A stretch of DNA of 64,000 nt. Source: Desulfobaculum bizertense DSM 18034. GTDB lineage: Bacteria > Desulfobacterota > Desulfovibrionia > Desulfovibrionales > Desulfovibrionaceae. Location: assembly GCF_900167065.1 (NCBI RefSeq), contig NZ_FUYA01000003.1, positions 124,001 through 188,000 of the forward strand, read 5' to 3'. The notes under the pieces were generated by a model. The model made no database searches. It saw only the letters and a list, made by a program, of their open reading frames with translations, and was not told the origin of the DNA. Below, one piece after another: positions 1 to 8,248 of this stretch. The stretch's first letter is position 1. The number at the start of each line of letters is the position of its first letter. A program made the translations under genes and the position numbers.

Positions 1-87
1 CGCCCTGTTTCGCGCTGGAACAAAGGCAAGCAGGCCGAGTATGCTGACCGCGTTGTCTTTGACGACGTTGAAGCAACCGTCGCCTAG
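1..87 (+). CDS. C-terminal end of an unidentified protein
   Basis: The window opens inside a plus-strand reading frame that codes for 28 residues ending DDVEATVA and stops at TAG. A strong intrinsic terminator follows 22 bases later, which supports this being a real gene end. The fragment has no motif that I recognise, so no function is given. The next gene is convergent. Confidence 0.6.
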   Translation, partial: RPVSRWNKGKQAEYADRVVFDDVEATVA

Positions 88-109
88 CACGACACTTCAC
101 CAGCACGAC

Positions 110-143
110 AAAGCCCCGGTTCAGCTGAACCGGGGCTTTTTTT
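110..143 (+). terminator. Intrinsic terminator after the first gene
   Basis: A GC-rich hairpin (AAGCCCCGGTTC / GAACCGGGGCTT) is followed by a run of T. It ends the plus-strand gene cut by the window edge and lies just beyond the 3' end of the convergent chemoreceptor gene. Confidence 0.9.
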
Positions 144-190
144 CATGAGGCCCGGGCCGAGGGGAGACCCGGACCGTATGTTGGTAGAAG

Positions 191-2188
191 CTAGAAGCGT
201 TCAAACTCATCGTCGCCGTCTGCGCCCATATCCAGAGCTACTCCGCCGCCCGAAGGACCTGACGTTTTTGGTGCGCCTTGTTGCTGTGCCGGTCCGGACG
301 GCTGTGAGAACTGAGCCGGACCAAGCTGCCGGGATGGTGCAGCCTGGGCTGACGACAGGGTCCTCACACCTGCCACATTGTCGTCAAGACGGAAGTAGGA
401 CATGGTCTGCTGCAACTGTTCCGCCTGACTGGACAGCTCTGTGGACGTGGAGGCCATTTCTTCGGCCGCCGATGCGTTTTGCTGTACAACCTGATCCAAT
501 TGCTGAATGGCCTGGTTAATCTGCTCTGCCCCGGAATTCTGCTCATTGCTCGCTGCTGCGATCTCCTGCACGAGTTCCGCAGTGCGCTTAATGTCCGGGA
601 CCATCTTCGAGAGCATTTCACCCGCACGTTCGGCCACTTCAACGCTGGAGGACGAGAGTTCACTAATCTCTGCTGCCGCCGCGCCACTACGCTCGGCGAG
701 CTTGCGAACTTCTGCCGCTACCACTGCAAAGCCTTTACCATGCTCCCCAGCGCGCGCTGCTTCGATAGCCGCGTTGAGCGCGAGCAGATTGGTCTGCCGG
801 GCAATCTCTTCGATAATCGAAATCTTGTCCGCAATCTGCTTCATGGCTTCGACAGTATCATAAACAGCCTTTCCGCCTGTTTCCGCATCGGTCGCAGACT
901 GAATCGCAATCTTTTCGGTCTGGAGAGCGTTCTCTGCGTTCTGGCGAATGTTGGCTGTCATTTCTTCCATGCTGGAAGATATTTCTTCTACGGAAGCGGC
1001 CTGCTCTGTCGCCCCCTGAGACAGGGCCTCAGAAGACGCGGAAAGCTGCTGGCTTCCAGAAGAAACATTCTGGCCTGCACCCTGAACGTCACCAACAACG
1101 CTTCCAAGGCGCCCAACCATATTCTTGAGGGAATCTGCAAGAGTCCCAATTTCATCACGCTGGTTTAAATCAATCCGTGCACCAAGGTCACCATCAGCAA
1201 TGTCCTTGGCAAAGCCCACGCCCAGACGAATAGGACGGGTAATGGCACGGGTAATAAACAGTGCGGCAATAATGCCGATGGCAAAAGCAATGGACGCACC
1301 CGAATAAATCATCATGTTGGACGAGGCCATTTCCGCCATCATTTTCTGCTGCTGGTCAGCATGCGCACTCACGCATTCCTTTTGCGCTGCCCGTGCTGCC
1401 ACCAGCATTTTTTGCGAAGACTCACCCTGCTGCTGCATCAGTTCTGTATAGCGGCTAAATGCCACGTAATACTTGTCGACAGCCTTGGAGACTTCGTCCA
1501 GCAAGGATTCATAGCGGGCACTCTGGACCTTGTGAGAGGTCTCCTGCGCCAAAGCCTGAATCTGCTGCACATCGTTTTGGACATTTTGCCGATACTTTTC
1601 TTCACCCGAAATAATCACTTCTTTTTCATTCTTTCGGGCATCAATGAACCACTGCACAAGGCGGGCAGAAACATTTGCGGTGGCAACCTCGCGAGATGCC
1701 GCCTGCCCGCGGGCCAACAGCTCTGCCTGCTTCACTTCTTCTTCCCGCAGTGATTCACAGCGAGCCAAAGCTTCACGGGCCAGAGAGCGCATGACACTCA
1801 TGGTCTGCTCACGTTCCTGACTCAGCCCAACGTATTCTGCGAAGGCCTTTTCATATTCCTTGGTCTTGGCCGTCACTTCGTCGATCTGATCAATATTCAC
1901 CTGCTGCGTAAACATTCCGCGCAAGCCCTTTGCCTCAGCATAAATCTGCTCAACAAGCTCGGCGTGCCTGTCCAGCGACTCCTGGTCATTGCGCAGCATA
2001 AAATTCTTTTCATACTGACGGGCACGCTGAATGTCCTGCACCAGAACATTCACACCGTCAGACTTGTCCACACGGTCCTTGACTCCTCCCATGCCCTGAA
2101 TACCCACCAGAGCAACAACGGCAGTCAGAATAAGGACGACACTGAAACCAATAGCCATTTTGAAACCAAGCTTCAGATTTTTAAACAT
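191..2188 (-). CDS. Methyl-accepting chemotaxis protein with HBM-type sensor domain
   Basis: A 665-residue transmembrane chemoreceptor that would signal to CheA/CheW. A first membrane helix (about 11-33) and a second (about 293-313) enclose a roughly 255-residue all-helical periplasmic domain. Two related motifs, ARQYEKNF near 57 and ARKNEKEVI near 184, fit the helical bimodular (HBM) sensor family. A HAMP domain follows, then the signalling hairpin with the conserved tip around [20 protein letters not shown]. The protein ends in DDEFERF after a Gly/Pro-rich linker; EFERF fits the x-[HFYW]-x-x-[HFYW] pattern of CheR-tethering pentapeptides. The start has AAGGAGC upstream. HBM domains often bind organic acids, but the ligand here is unknown. 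Identification as an MCP is very secure; the sensor class is an inference from length and motifs. Confidence 0.95.
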   Translation of the reverse strand: MFKNLKLGFKMAIGFSVVLILTAVVALVGIQGMGGVKDRVDKSDGVNVLVQDIQRARQYEKNFMLRNDQESLDRHAELVEQIYAEAKGLRGMFTQQVNIDQIDEVTAKTKEYEKAFAEYVGLSQEREQTMSVMRSLAREALARCESLREEEVKQAELLARGQAASREVATANVSARLVQWFIDARKNEKEVIISGEEKYRQNVQNDVQQIQALAQETSHKVQSARYESLLDEVSKAVDKYYVAFSRYTELMQQQGESSQKMLVAARAAQKECVSAHADQQQKMMAEMASSNMMIYSGASIAFAIGIIAALFITRAITRPIRLGVGFAKDIADGDLGARIDLNQRDEIGTLADSLKNMVGRLGSVVGDVQGAGQNVSSGSQQLSASSEALSQGATEQAASVEEISSSMEEMTANIRQNAENALQTEKIAIQSATDAETGGKAVYDTVEAMKQIADKISIIEEIARQTNLLALNAAIEAARAGEHGKGFAVVAAEVRKLAERSGAAAAEISELSSSSVEVAERAGEMLSKMVPDIKRTAELVQEIAAASNEQNSGAEQINQAIQQLDQVVQQNASAAEEMASTSTELSSQAEQLQQTMSYFRLDDNVAGVRTLSSAQAAPSRQLGPAQFSQPSGPAQQQGAPKTSGPSGGGVALDMGADGDDEFERF

Positions 2189-2387
2189 ACCTGCTCCTTG
2201 CGATGTGTGAGAGAAACGAGCACAACACTGTCATGTGTGCGGGAGTCTCTTCTTTACAAAAAGCATTCCAAAAGATCCCACCTCTACAAAAAATCAATTT
2301 TATAGACAAAATAAAAAAAGCCTGCCGTACCGAAAAGACGGTTTAACAGACCTTTTCTTTCTTTTTCAGAACAGGATTCTGCTTATT

Positions 2388-3797
2388 TCAGAATTTTTCT
2401 TTTTTCTTCCGTTTTTTTACAGACTTCATCAATTCATAAAACCGCGCTGTCTTGAGTCCTGAAAGCGAAATCGCCTTCTTTACATTCTGCCCTGTATGCT
2501 CAAGCACCCCCAAGACATACTCTGCTTCTGCTGTCTTCACAGCACGTTTCCGGTATTCCGCCCATGTCACAGGCTCAAATTTCTGATTTTCTCCGAAACA
2601 CTTCTGACACAGCTCCGGCCGTCCCACCACGTCGCGGGTATAACAAACACGCAGTTCAAAAGGCAGATGGTGCGGCAAAAGCGTTGGGGCATCGCCCGCA
2701 GCAAGACAGGCAGCTTCAAGGGCATGTTTGAGTTCCCGAACATTACCGGGCCAGCCATAGGAACTCAGCGCCTGCAAAAACTCAGGACTTGCCCCCTTGA
2801 GCTGTTGCGAACTTTCCCGGGCGTGTCGCGAAAGCAGATGCACCGCAAGCGCTGAAATATCTCCTTTTCGTTCCCGAAGCGGTGGCAAATCAACATGCAC
2901 AGTCTTGAGCCGGAAAAGCAGGTCACTCCGGAATCCGCCCTCACGAGTCATCTTCTCAAGATCACGGTTCGTCGCAGCTATCAGCCGAAAGTCACTCTTT
3001 TCTTCACGCTGGGCACCAACGGGACGATAGCGCCGTGTCTGGAGAACGCGCAAAAACTTGGACTGTACCGCAATGGGCAGCTCGCCAACTTCATCAAGAA
3101 ACAGCGTCCCCCCGTTGGCCTGAGCAACCAGCCCCTGCTGTGAACTCTCCGCCCCGGTAAACGCCCCGCGGACATGCCCAAACAGCAGACTCTCTGCGAG
3201 ATTTCCCGGCAGAGCAGCACAGTCCACGATCACAAACGGCCCATTCTTTCGCTTTGAGGCATTATGCACGGCCCGCGCAACAAGGTCCTTGCCCGTCCCG
3301 GTCTCCCCCATCACCAGCACTTCATTCATGCTCTGCGCAGCAAGTGCAGCCTGTCGCAGGCAATACATCAGACGCGGGTCACTCCCCACCAGCGCAGACT
3401 GCATCGGCTGAATCACGCGGTCATCGCCAGACTGGAGACGGGAACTCACGGCCCTGTCCAAAAGCCGCAAAAGCCGTTCTGTCGAGCAAGGCTTTACAAC
3501 AAAGTCCCACGCGCCAGCCCGAAGTGCAGCTTCGGCAAGGTCGGGATCTGCCGTTGACGAAAGCATCAGAACCTCTGGAGGAGAAGGCTGACAGCGCAGG
3601 GCATTCAAAATGTCCAGACTGGAGGCATCCCCAAACTCAGAACCGACAAAGGCCACATCGCAGCGATGTGCCAGCCGGGCCTGATCCAGCGTGCTCCTGT
3701 CACTCGCCCAGACGACCGAATGGCCCGCCTGTTCCAGACTCTGACGAAAGCCACCCTGCATTTCCGGGTCACGATCTATGATAAACACCTTAGCCAT
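2388..3797 (-). CDS. Sigma54-dependent transcriptional activator with degenerate receiver domain
   Basis: A 469-residue NtrC-like protein. Start chosen at 3797 (GGAGG seven bases upstream); the frame stays open farther upstream without support. Residues 3-120 form a receiver domain with acidic residues at the start (IIDRD) and the conserved Lys (VVKP), but the phosphoacceptor Asp is Gly52 (DVAFVG). The AAA+ domain (about 135-370) has Walker A GETGTGK, the sigma54-contact motif GAFTGA, Walker B FLDEVGE and a final WPGNVREL. A short Cys-containing linker (CYTRDVVGRPELCQKC) precedes a Fis-like helix-turn-helix at the C-terminus, which ends in a run of Lys. The protein should activate sigma54 promoters without classical phosphorylation. 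Its targets are not evident; no sensor kinase is adjacent. Confidence 0.93.
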   Translation of the reverse strand: MAKVFIIDRDPEMQGGFRQSLEQAGHSVVWASDRSTLDQARLAHRCDVAFVGSEFGDASSLDILNALRCQPSPPEVLMLSSTADPDLAEAALRAGAWDFVVKPCSTERLLRLLDRAVSSRLQSGDDRVIQPMQSALVGSDPRLMYCLRQAALAAQSMNEVLVMGETGTGKDLVARAVHNASKRKNGPFVIVDCAALPGNLAESLLFGHVRGAFTGAESSQQGLVAQANGGTLFLDEVGELPIAVQSKFLRVLQTRRYRPVGAQREEKSDFRLIAATNRDLEKMTREGGFRSDLLFRLKTVHVDLPPLRERKGDISALAVHLLSRHARESSQQLKGASPEFLQALSSYGWPGNVRELKHALEAACLAAGDAPTLLPHHLPFELRVCYTRDVVGRPELCQKCFGENQKFEPVTWAEYRKRAVKTAEAEYVLGVLEHTGQNVKKAISLSGLKTARFYELMKSVKKRKKKEKF

Positions 3798-3870
3798 AGA
3801 GAATCCTCCACCATAACTGTACACCAATCGCGGCAGGGCTTCACGGAGAATCTCTTTTTTAGGCACAAAA

Positions 3871-3902
3871 AAAGAGCAGGCATCCAGCTGGACACCTGCC
3901 CT
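3871..3902 (-). terminator. Terminator of the ferredoxin gene
   Basis: On the minus strand a hairpin with arms GGGCAGG and CCTGCTC around a GTCCAGCTGGA core is followed by a run of T. It lies 28 bases beyond the stop codon of the ferredoxin-like gene. Confidence 0.75.
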
Positions 3903-3929
3903 TTCAACACACAAAGACCATACAAAATT

Positions 3930-4682
3930 TTACGAAAGTTCTCCCTGACGGCCCACGACAATCTCCTGATACGGAAGTCGCTTTCCAGAGGCCTCAAGCC
4001 CCTTGCGCACGGCACCAACAATGCCCTGGCAACAGGGAACTTCCATTCTGACAACGGTCACACTCTTGATGTTCGCGTTGCTGAACAGCTCTTCAAACTT
4101 GGCAGCATAATCATCAGGGTCAAACTTGGGGCAGCCAATCATCACGACATTGCCCGGTACAAAGCGGTCGTGAAAATCTTTCACGGCAACGGCTGTGCAG
4201 TCAGCAGCAACAACAAGGTTTGCACCATTCAGGAACGGCGCATGTGCCGGAACCAGTCGAATCTTCACAGGCCAGTGGCCAAGGCTGTTCTGCTCTGCTG
4301 GACCTTCGCTTGCCGAAGCAGTCTGGGCTTCTGGAACAAAGGCATGCAGGGCCGAGCCGGGGCAACCACCACCCGCGGGGGCAAAACTGTGCAGCGCGGA
4401 ACCGGGGCAGCCGCCAGAAGGCTTCTCCTCACGGGTACGGCGTACGTGCTCCATTGCAGCCTCTTCATCAAAGGGGTCAGCCTCTCGCTCAACAATCTTG
4501 AGCGCACCTGTCGGGCAATCCCCAAGGCAGGCACCAAGTCCGTCACAAAACATATCTTTGACGACCTTTGCCTTCCCATCAATGATGGCCAGAGCGCCTT
4601 CGGCGCAAGACGGGACACACTGCCCGCAGCCGTTACACAGTTCTTCGTTAATCTCGATAATTTTTCTTTTCTGCTTTGCCAT
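3930..4682 (-). CDS. Ferredoxin-domain protein partner of Hcp
   Basis: A 250-residue iron-sulfur protein of the type found next to hcp in Desulfovibrio (called frdX in comparative genomics), presumably an electron donor or accessory factor of the hybrid cluster protein. The N-terminus has a complete cluster motif (C16, C19, C22, C26). The second motif, C46-DGLGA-C52-LGD-C56-P, has Leu49 where the second Cys is expected. A linker carries two near-identical copies of GGCPGSALH (about 90-120). The C-terminal domain (about 130-250) contains further Cys residues (VVAADCTA, IGCPKFD, VPCCQG) and may bind another metal. The start has GGAGGAAAATATG. An FNR-like box with its own -10 lies upstream, and a terminator separates it from hcp, so it is probably transcribed separately. 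Confidence 0.88.
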   Translation of the reverse strand: MAKQKRKIIEINEELCNGCGQCVPSCAEGALAIIDGKAKVVKDMFCDGLGACLGDCPTGALKIVEREADPFDEEAAMEHVRRTREEKPSGGCPGSALHSFAPAGGGCPGSALHAFVPEAQTASASEGPAEQNSLGHWPVKIRLVPAHAPFLNGANLVVAADCTAVAVKDFHDRFVPGNVVMIGCPKFDPDDYAAKFEELFSNANIKSVTVVRMEVPCCQGIVGAVRKGLEASGKRLPYQEIVVGRQGELS

Positions 4683-4745
4683 ATTTTCCTCCGCATCCCT
4701 TCCCGGATGCCCTGCTTTTTTTCTTCACGCTATCCCTTCGTGATG

Positions 4746-4792
4746 AAAAAACACTATGTCGCATCCGGCGCAAGGCCCTTGATGCAGATCAA
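4746..4792 (-). promoter_or_regulatory. FNR/HcpR-type box and promoter of the ferredoxin gene
   Basis: TTGATGCAGATCAA at 4779-4792 matches the 5-4-5 FNR-family pattern TTGATnnnnATCAA. Reading on the minus strand, a -10 hexamer TAGTGT lies at 4756-4751, so the box centre falls 32 bp upstream of the -10 centre. This corresponds to -41.5, the class II activator position. It is most simply a target of the adjacent HcpR-type regulator. The site match is seen directly; the regulator assignment is inferred. Confidence 0.7.
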
Positions 4793-4808
4793 AAAATCGA
4801 TATTTTTT

Positions 4809-4853
4809 TCGAAAAAAAATAAACGGGCGGAATCCCATAAGGAAACCGCCCGC
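4809..4853 (-). terminator. Terminator of hcp
   Basis: On the minus strand GGGCGGTTTCC / GGATTCCGCCC forms a hairpin followed by a long T-rich tract, 20 bases after the hcp stop codon. Confidence 0.85.
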
Positions 4854-4873
4854 AGCTTTTCACGTGGGAGAAA

Positions 4874-6493
4874 CTACCCCAAGATAGCCTTGAGATCTTC
4901 GTCAGGCGTGGTGATCGGCTTAATGTGGTAATGATCCACCAGAACCTGAAGAACGTTTGGCGTCAGGAATTCAGGCAGTGTGGGTCCAAGACGGATGTCC
5001 TGAATACCAAGGTGCAGAAGCGTCAGAAGGACCGCAACGGCTTTCTGCTCGTACCAGGAGAGCACCATCGACAGCGGGAGATCGTTCACACCGCAGTCAA
5101 AGGCCCCAGCAAGGGCAACAGCAATCTGGATTGCAGAATAGGCGTCATTGCACTGACCGATGTCGAGCAGGCGAGGGATGCCGCCGATGTCGCCAAGCTT
5201 CTTGTCGAAGAAACGGAACTTGCCGCAGGCCAGAGTCAGGACAACGCAATCCTCTGGCACTTTTTCGACAAACTCAGTGTAGTAGTTACGGCCGGGCTTT
5301 GCGCCGTCACAGCCAGCAACGAGGAAGAAATGGCGAATAGCGCCGCTCTTCACCGCATCAATGATCTTGTCTGCAACAGAAAGCACAGCATTGTGCGCAA
5401 ACCCTGTCAGCACGGAACCCTTGTCTTCATCCTCAGCAAAGCCGGGAAGAGCCTGAGCGCGCTCAATAACAGCGCGGAAATCACCATTTTTCAGATGCTC
5501 AGCGCCGGGGAAGCCAACGCGGCCAGTCGTAAAGATATTTTCAATGTAGCTGGTCGGCTTCTGGATACAGTTGGTGGTCATCAAAATTGCGCCGGGGAAA
5601 TCGGCAAATTCGCGGCGCTGGTTCTGCCATGCAGTTCCATAATGCCCATAGAAATGCGGATACTTTTTCAGTTCCGGATAGCCATGACACGGCAGCATTT
5701 CACCATGGGTGTAAACGGTAATGCCCATGCCCTGTGTCTGCTCAAGCAGTTCCTTCATGTCTTTCAGATCATGACCGGAAACAAGAATGGCCTTGCCCTT
5801 CTTGTGCCCAAGCGGAACCTCAGTCGGAACCGGGTTGCCGTATGCGCCAGTATTGGCCGCATCCAGCAGAGCCATAACTTTCAGATTCACTTCGCCAACC
5901 TTCAAGGTCAGCCCAACCCAGTCCTCAAGGGACAGGTCTTTATAAATAGCAGCCAAACCTTCATGCATGAAGGCATAGACTTCTGGATCTTCCTGTCCAA
6001 GCACACGGGCATGGTCAGCATAGGCAGCAACGCCACGCAGGCCAAACAGCACGGTATGCTGGAGGGAACGAATGTCATCATTTTCAGAATGGTCAACCAA
6101 AAGACCATACAGTGCGCCCTGCTCCGCATGCGGCACACCAGAAAGCGGTGTCAGGTTCACAGAAGCCTCTGTATAGCTCTGCGGTCCACCAGCAGCAGCA
6201 ACACGCTTTTTCAGGTCTTCGCGCAGTTCAACAACCCGGCTAAGATGCTGTTCAAAGCGTTCAGGATCAAAGTTGACGTTGGTCAGGGTCGCAAACAGTG
6301 CCTGAGCAGTGAAGCGGTCCACTTCCAGGTCTTCGATGCCGTGCTTACGGCCTTCGATTGCAATCACGGACAAACCACGCAGTAGGTAAGTCAGCAAATC
6401 CTGAAGAGATGCAACTTCCGGATTTTTACCACAAACACCCATATTGGTGCAGCCACCGTCGCTGCCCCGCTGTTCACACTGATAACAAAACAT
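4874..6493 (-). CDS. hcp: Hybrid cluster protein (hydroxylamine / NO reductase)
   Basis: A 539-residue prismane protein. Hcp carries a [4Fe-4S] cluster and a hybrid Fe-S-O cluster, reduces hydroxylamine in vitro and is thought to act on nitric oxide in the anaerobic cytoplasm. The N-terminal cysteines C3, C6, C15 and C21 have the CX2C-X8-CX5C spacing of class I Hcp from strict anaerobes. Other hallmarks seen are the segments around GHDLKDMKELLEQT, TTNCIQKP, VAGCDGAKPGR and LACGKFRF, which include hybrid-cluster Cys ligands. Start chosen at 6493, where MFCYQCEQ begins and AGGAGGA lies just upstream; the longer frame is unsupported. It is preceded by an HcpR-type box and followed by a terminator and the ferredoxin partner. 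Confidence 0.97.
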   Translation of the reverse strand: MFCYQCEQRGSDGGCTNMGVCGKNPEVASLQDLLTYLLRGLSVIAIEGRKHGIEDLEVDRFTAQALFATLTNVNFDPERFEQHLSRVVELREDLKKRVAAAGGPQSYTEASVNLTPLSGVPHAEQGALYGLLVDHSENDDIRSLQHTVLFGLRGVAAYADHARVLGQEDPEVYAFMHEGLAAIYKDLSLEDWVGLTLKVGEVNLKVMALLDAANTGAYGNPVPTEVPLGHKKGKAILVSGHDLKDMKELLEQTQGMGITVYTHGEMLPCHGYPELKKYPHFYGHYGTAWQNQRREFADFPGAILMTTNCIQKPTSYIENIFTTGRVGFPGAEHLKNGDFRAVIERAQALPGFAEDEDKGSVLTGFAHNAVLSVADKIIDAVKSGAIRHFFLVAGCDGAKPGRNYYTEFVEKVPEDCVVLTLACGKFRFFDKKLGDIGGIPRLLDIGQCNDAYSAIQIAVALAGAFDCGVNDLPLSMVLSWYEQKAVAVLLTLLHLGIQDIRLGPTLPEFLTPNVLQVLVDHYHIKPITTPDEDLKAILG

Positions 6494-6545
6494 GCGTTCC
6501 TCCTTATGAATGCCTACAACAGGCACTCCTGAATTCGTTAAAGCC

Positions 6546-6587
6546 AGACTAGACGCCACAAGCTCCCCTGACTTTGACGCACGTCAA
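6546..6587 (-). promoter_or_regulatory. HcpR-type operator and promoter of hcp
   Basis: TTGACGCACGTCAA at 6574-6587 is a 5-4-5 inverted repeat (TTGACnnnnGTCAA) of the Crp/Fnr kind. A -10 hexamer TAGTCT on the minus strand at 6551-6546 has its centre 32 bp from the box centre, so the box sits at -41.5 as expected for a class II activator. The regulator gene lies about 1 kb upstream on the same strand. Confidence 0.78.
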
Positions 6588-6678
6588 GTTTTCCATGTTT
6601 TTCAGGATTTTTTTCATATCGCAGGCGGTGCGCACCAGACAGGAGTTCAGCAAGCATAACACAGAACAGGCGTGAGGC

Positions 6679-6709
6679 AAAAAAAAGACGCCGAAGAACG
6701 GCGTCTTTT
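6679..6709 (-). terminator. Terminator of the PH-domain protein gene
   Basis: The hairpin AAAAGACGCCG / CGGCGTCTTTT is followed on the minus strand by a run of T. It is located 38 bases after the stop codon of the gene at 6748-7275. Confidence 0.85.
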
Positions 6710-6747
6710 CACGAGGGGCTTTCCCCTTATTTTTCCAGAAATTTTTT

Positions 6748-7275
6748 CTATTCAGTAACCGCGACATGCTCGCGAACAGCAGCAAGAAATTCGTCAAACT
6801 CCTTGGGACCAAAGGCATATGTCAATTTATCAGTCCTCAGTTCAAGAACTTTTGTACTCCGGCTCACCAAAAGCACACTCGTCCCGGAATTCGTTGAAAA
6901 CATGCCACTTTTGAAGCCAAGGTAGTCCATGCTTCGCTCACGCGACAGGGAACCGAGAATGGAATCTTTGTCCATGTTTGGGACCACACGGGCGCTTTCC
7001 ACAGTGCCAAGGTCCATCTTGGCGGTCAAAAATGGCGGAGCAGTAACCCGCAGCTCTCCATTCTCCCGAATCTCAATCTTGGTCTTGGACGGATTCACAT
7101 AAAGCATCCACCAGTACAGGCCAATAAACGGGAAGCCAACCGCGACAATACAGACTCCTGTCCAAAAAATTCCAGACCGGAAGCTCCACACCGTTGCCGC
7201 CATCACCATAATGGCAAAAATCAAAAGCAGGCCCACAACCCAGGCCTTCATGGGAACCCTGAATATCTTATTCAT
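6748..7275 (-). CDS. Small membrane protein with PH-like domain
   Basis: A 175-residue protein. Two hydrophobic helices near the N-terminus (about 9-30 and 36-58, rich in aromatic residues) precede a soluble domain of about 115 residues with alternating beta strands (KIEIRENGELRVTAP, VLLVSRSTKVLELRTDKLTYAFGPKEFDEFLAAV). The pattern resembles bacterial PH-domain membrane proteins of the YcxB/YdbT kind. Start chosen at 7275, with AAAGGA upstream; the longer frame would run into the hcpR coding region. It lies 16 bases downstream of hcpR and is probably cotranscribed with it, but no link to nitrosative stress can be shown. Confidence 0.75.
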   Translation of the reverse strand: MNKIFRVPMKAWVVGLLLIFAIMVMAATVWSFRSGIFWTGVCIVAVGFPFIGLYWWMLYVNPSKTKIEIRENGELRVTAPPFLTAKMDLGTVESARVVPNMDKDSILGSLSRERSMDYLGFKSGMFSTNSGTSVLLVSRSTKVLELRTDKLTYAFGPKEFDEFLAAVREHVAVTE

Positions 7276-7291
7276 GGAAAATCCTTTGTTC

Positions 7292-7975
7292 TCAAAGTCT
7301 CTCTTCGCCAGATGCCAGCGCTTCGAGCTGGTCAGCCTGTACAATACGGATTTGTCGCCCCTGAACGGACAGCAAGCCTGCATCGTTCATCCTTCGCAAA
7401 ATCCGGGACAGCGTCTCCGGAGCTGTTCCCAAAAGGCTCGCCAGATGCCCCTTGGAAATATCCAGCTCAATAGACGTCTCTCCTCCACTGCGCAAAGACA
7501 CATCAAGCAGGTACGCCGCAAGCCGCTGCGGTGTTTCGCGCAGGGTAAGGCGTTCAAGCTGTATGGTAAAGCGCCGAAGCTTATGAGCCATCACTGCCAG
7601 CATATTCAAGCCAATGCTTGCGTCCTTTTGCATCAGTCGCAAAAGATCCTCACGCGAAAAGCTCAAAAGTTCGGTCTTGGCCGTGGCCTCGGCATGGGCA
7701 GGGAAACGTCCGTTTTCAAAAACAGGAACCTCCGCAAAGGTTTCCCCGGGACCATACACATGAATAATCTGCTCCCGCCCCTCCGGGGAGAGCTTAAAAA
7801 TCTTCACCTGTCCCTTGCGCACAACATAGAAACCACGGGCCGCAGCCCCTTCCAGAAATATCGTCTGTCCCTTGCGAAAACTCAGAGGCACCGCAATAGA
7901 CGAAACTGCTGCAAGGTGTTCCTCAGTCAGGCCAGAAAACAGCGGCAGTTTGGCAATAAACGCCGAATGATTCAT
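7292..7975 (-). CDS. hcpR: Crp/Fnr-family regulator, HcpR type
   Basis: A 227-residue regulator. Residues 1-120 form a cyclic-nucleotide-binding-like beta barrel (LPLFSGLTEEHLAAVSSI, GFYVVRKGQVKIFKLSPEGREQ, YGPGETFAEVPVF). A long dimerisation helix and a winged helix-turn-helix follow, with recognition helix TAPETLSRILRRM. It lacks the N-terminal Cys cluster of true FNR. In anaerobes HcpR activates hcp in response to nitric oxide or nitrite, probably through bound heme. The context of hcp, a ferredoxin partner and two 5-4-5 boxes supports that subtype. Start chosen at 7975 (AGAGGA upstream, MNHSAF). Family is certain; the HcpR name rests on neighbourhood and boxes. Confidence 0.85.
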   Translation of the reverse strand: MNHSAFIAKLPLFSGLTEEHLAAVSSIAVPLSFRKGQTIFLEGAAARGFYVVRKGQVKIFKLSPEGREQIIHVYGPGETFAEVPVFENGRFPAHAEATAKTELLSFSREDLLRLMQKDASIGLNMLAVMAHKLRRFTIQLERLTLRETPQRLAAYLLDVSLRSGGETSIELDISKGHLASLLGTAPETLSRILRRMNDAGLLSVQGRQIRIVQADQLEALASGEERL

Positions 7976-8183
7976 CCCTTTTATCCTCTTTTGTCGTGCC
8001 GCAGCCACATGTGCACAAAACAAACTCTCAGAATTCCACGCAGATAGACAGCGCAATTGTGAAAGTTCTGCAAAATATTTCAATACCACCAGAAAAGATG
8101 TACAACTGCACTACACAGCCTTCCCATACTTGGGGAAAAGGCAAAAGCAGATCCGAACAGTATGAAATATTTTTCACAAAGCC

Positions 8184-8202
8184 AAATGAAATGGTTTCAT
8201 TT
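8184..8202. promoter_or_regulatory. Perfect inverted repeat upstream of the mla operon
   Basis: AAATGAAATGGTTTCATTT is a perfect 8-3-8 inverted repeat. It lies just upstream of a possible promoter (TTGCAC at 8211, TATACA at 8235) for the mla genes and in the gap between divergent hcpR and mlaE. It looks like an operator; the regulator is unknown. Confidence 0.5.
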
Positions 8203-8248
8203 CGCCTGAGTTGCACCTTTTCAACACAACAGATTATACACAGAAAAT

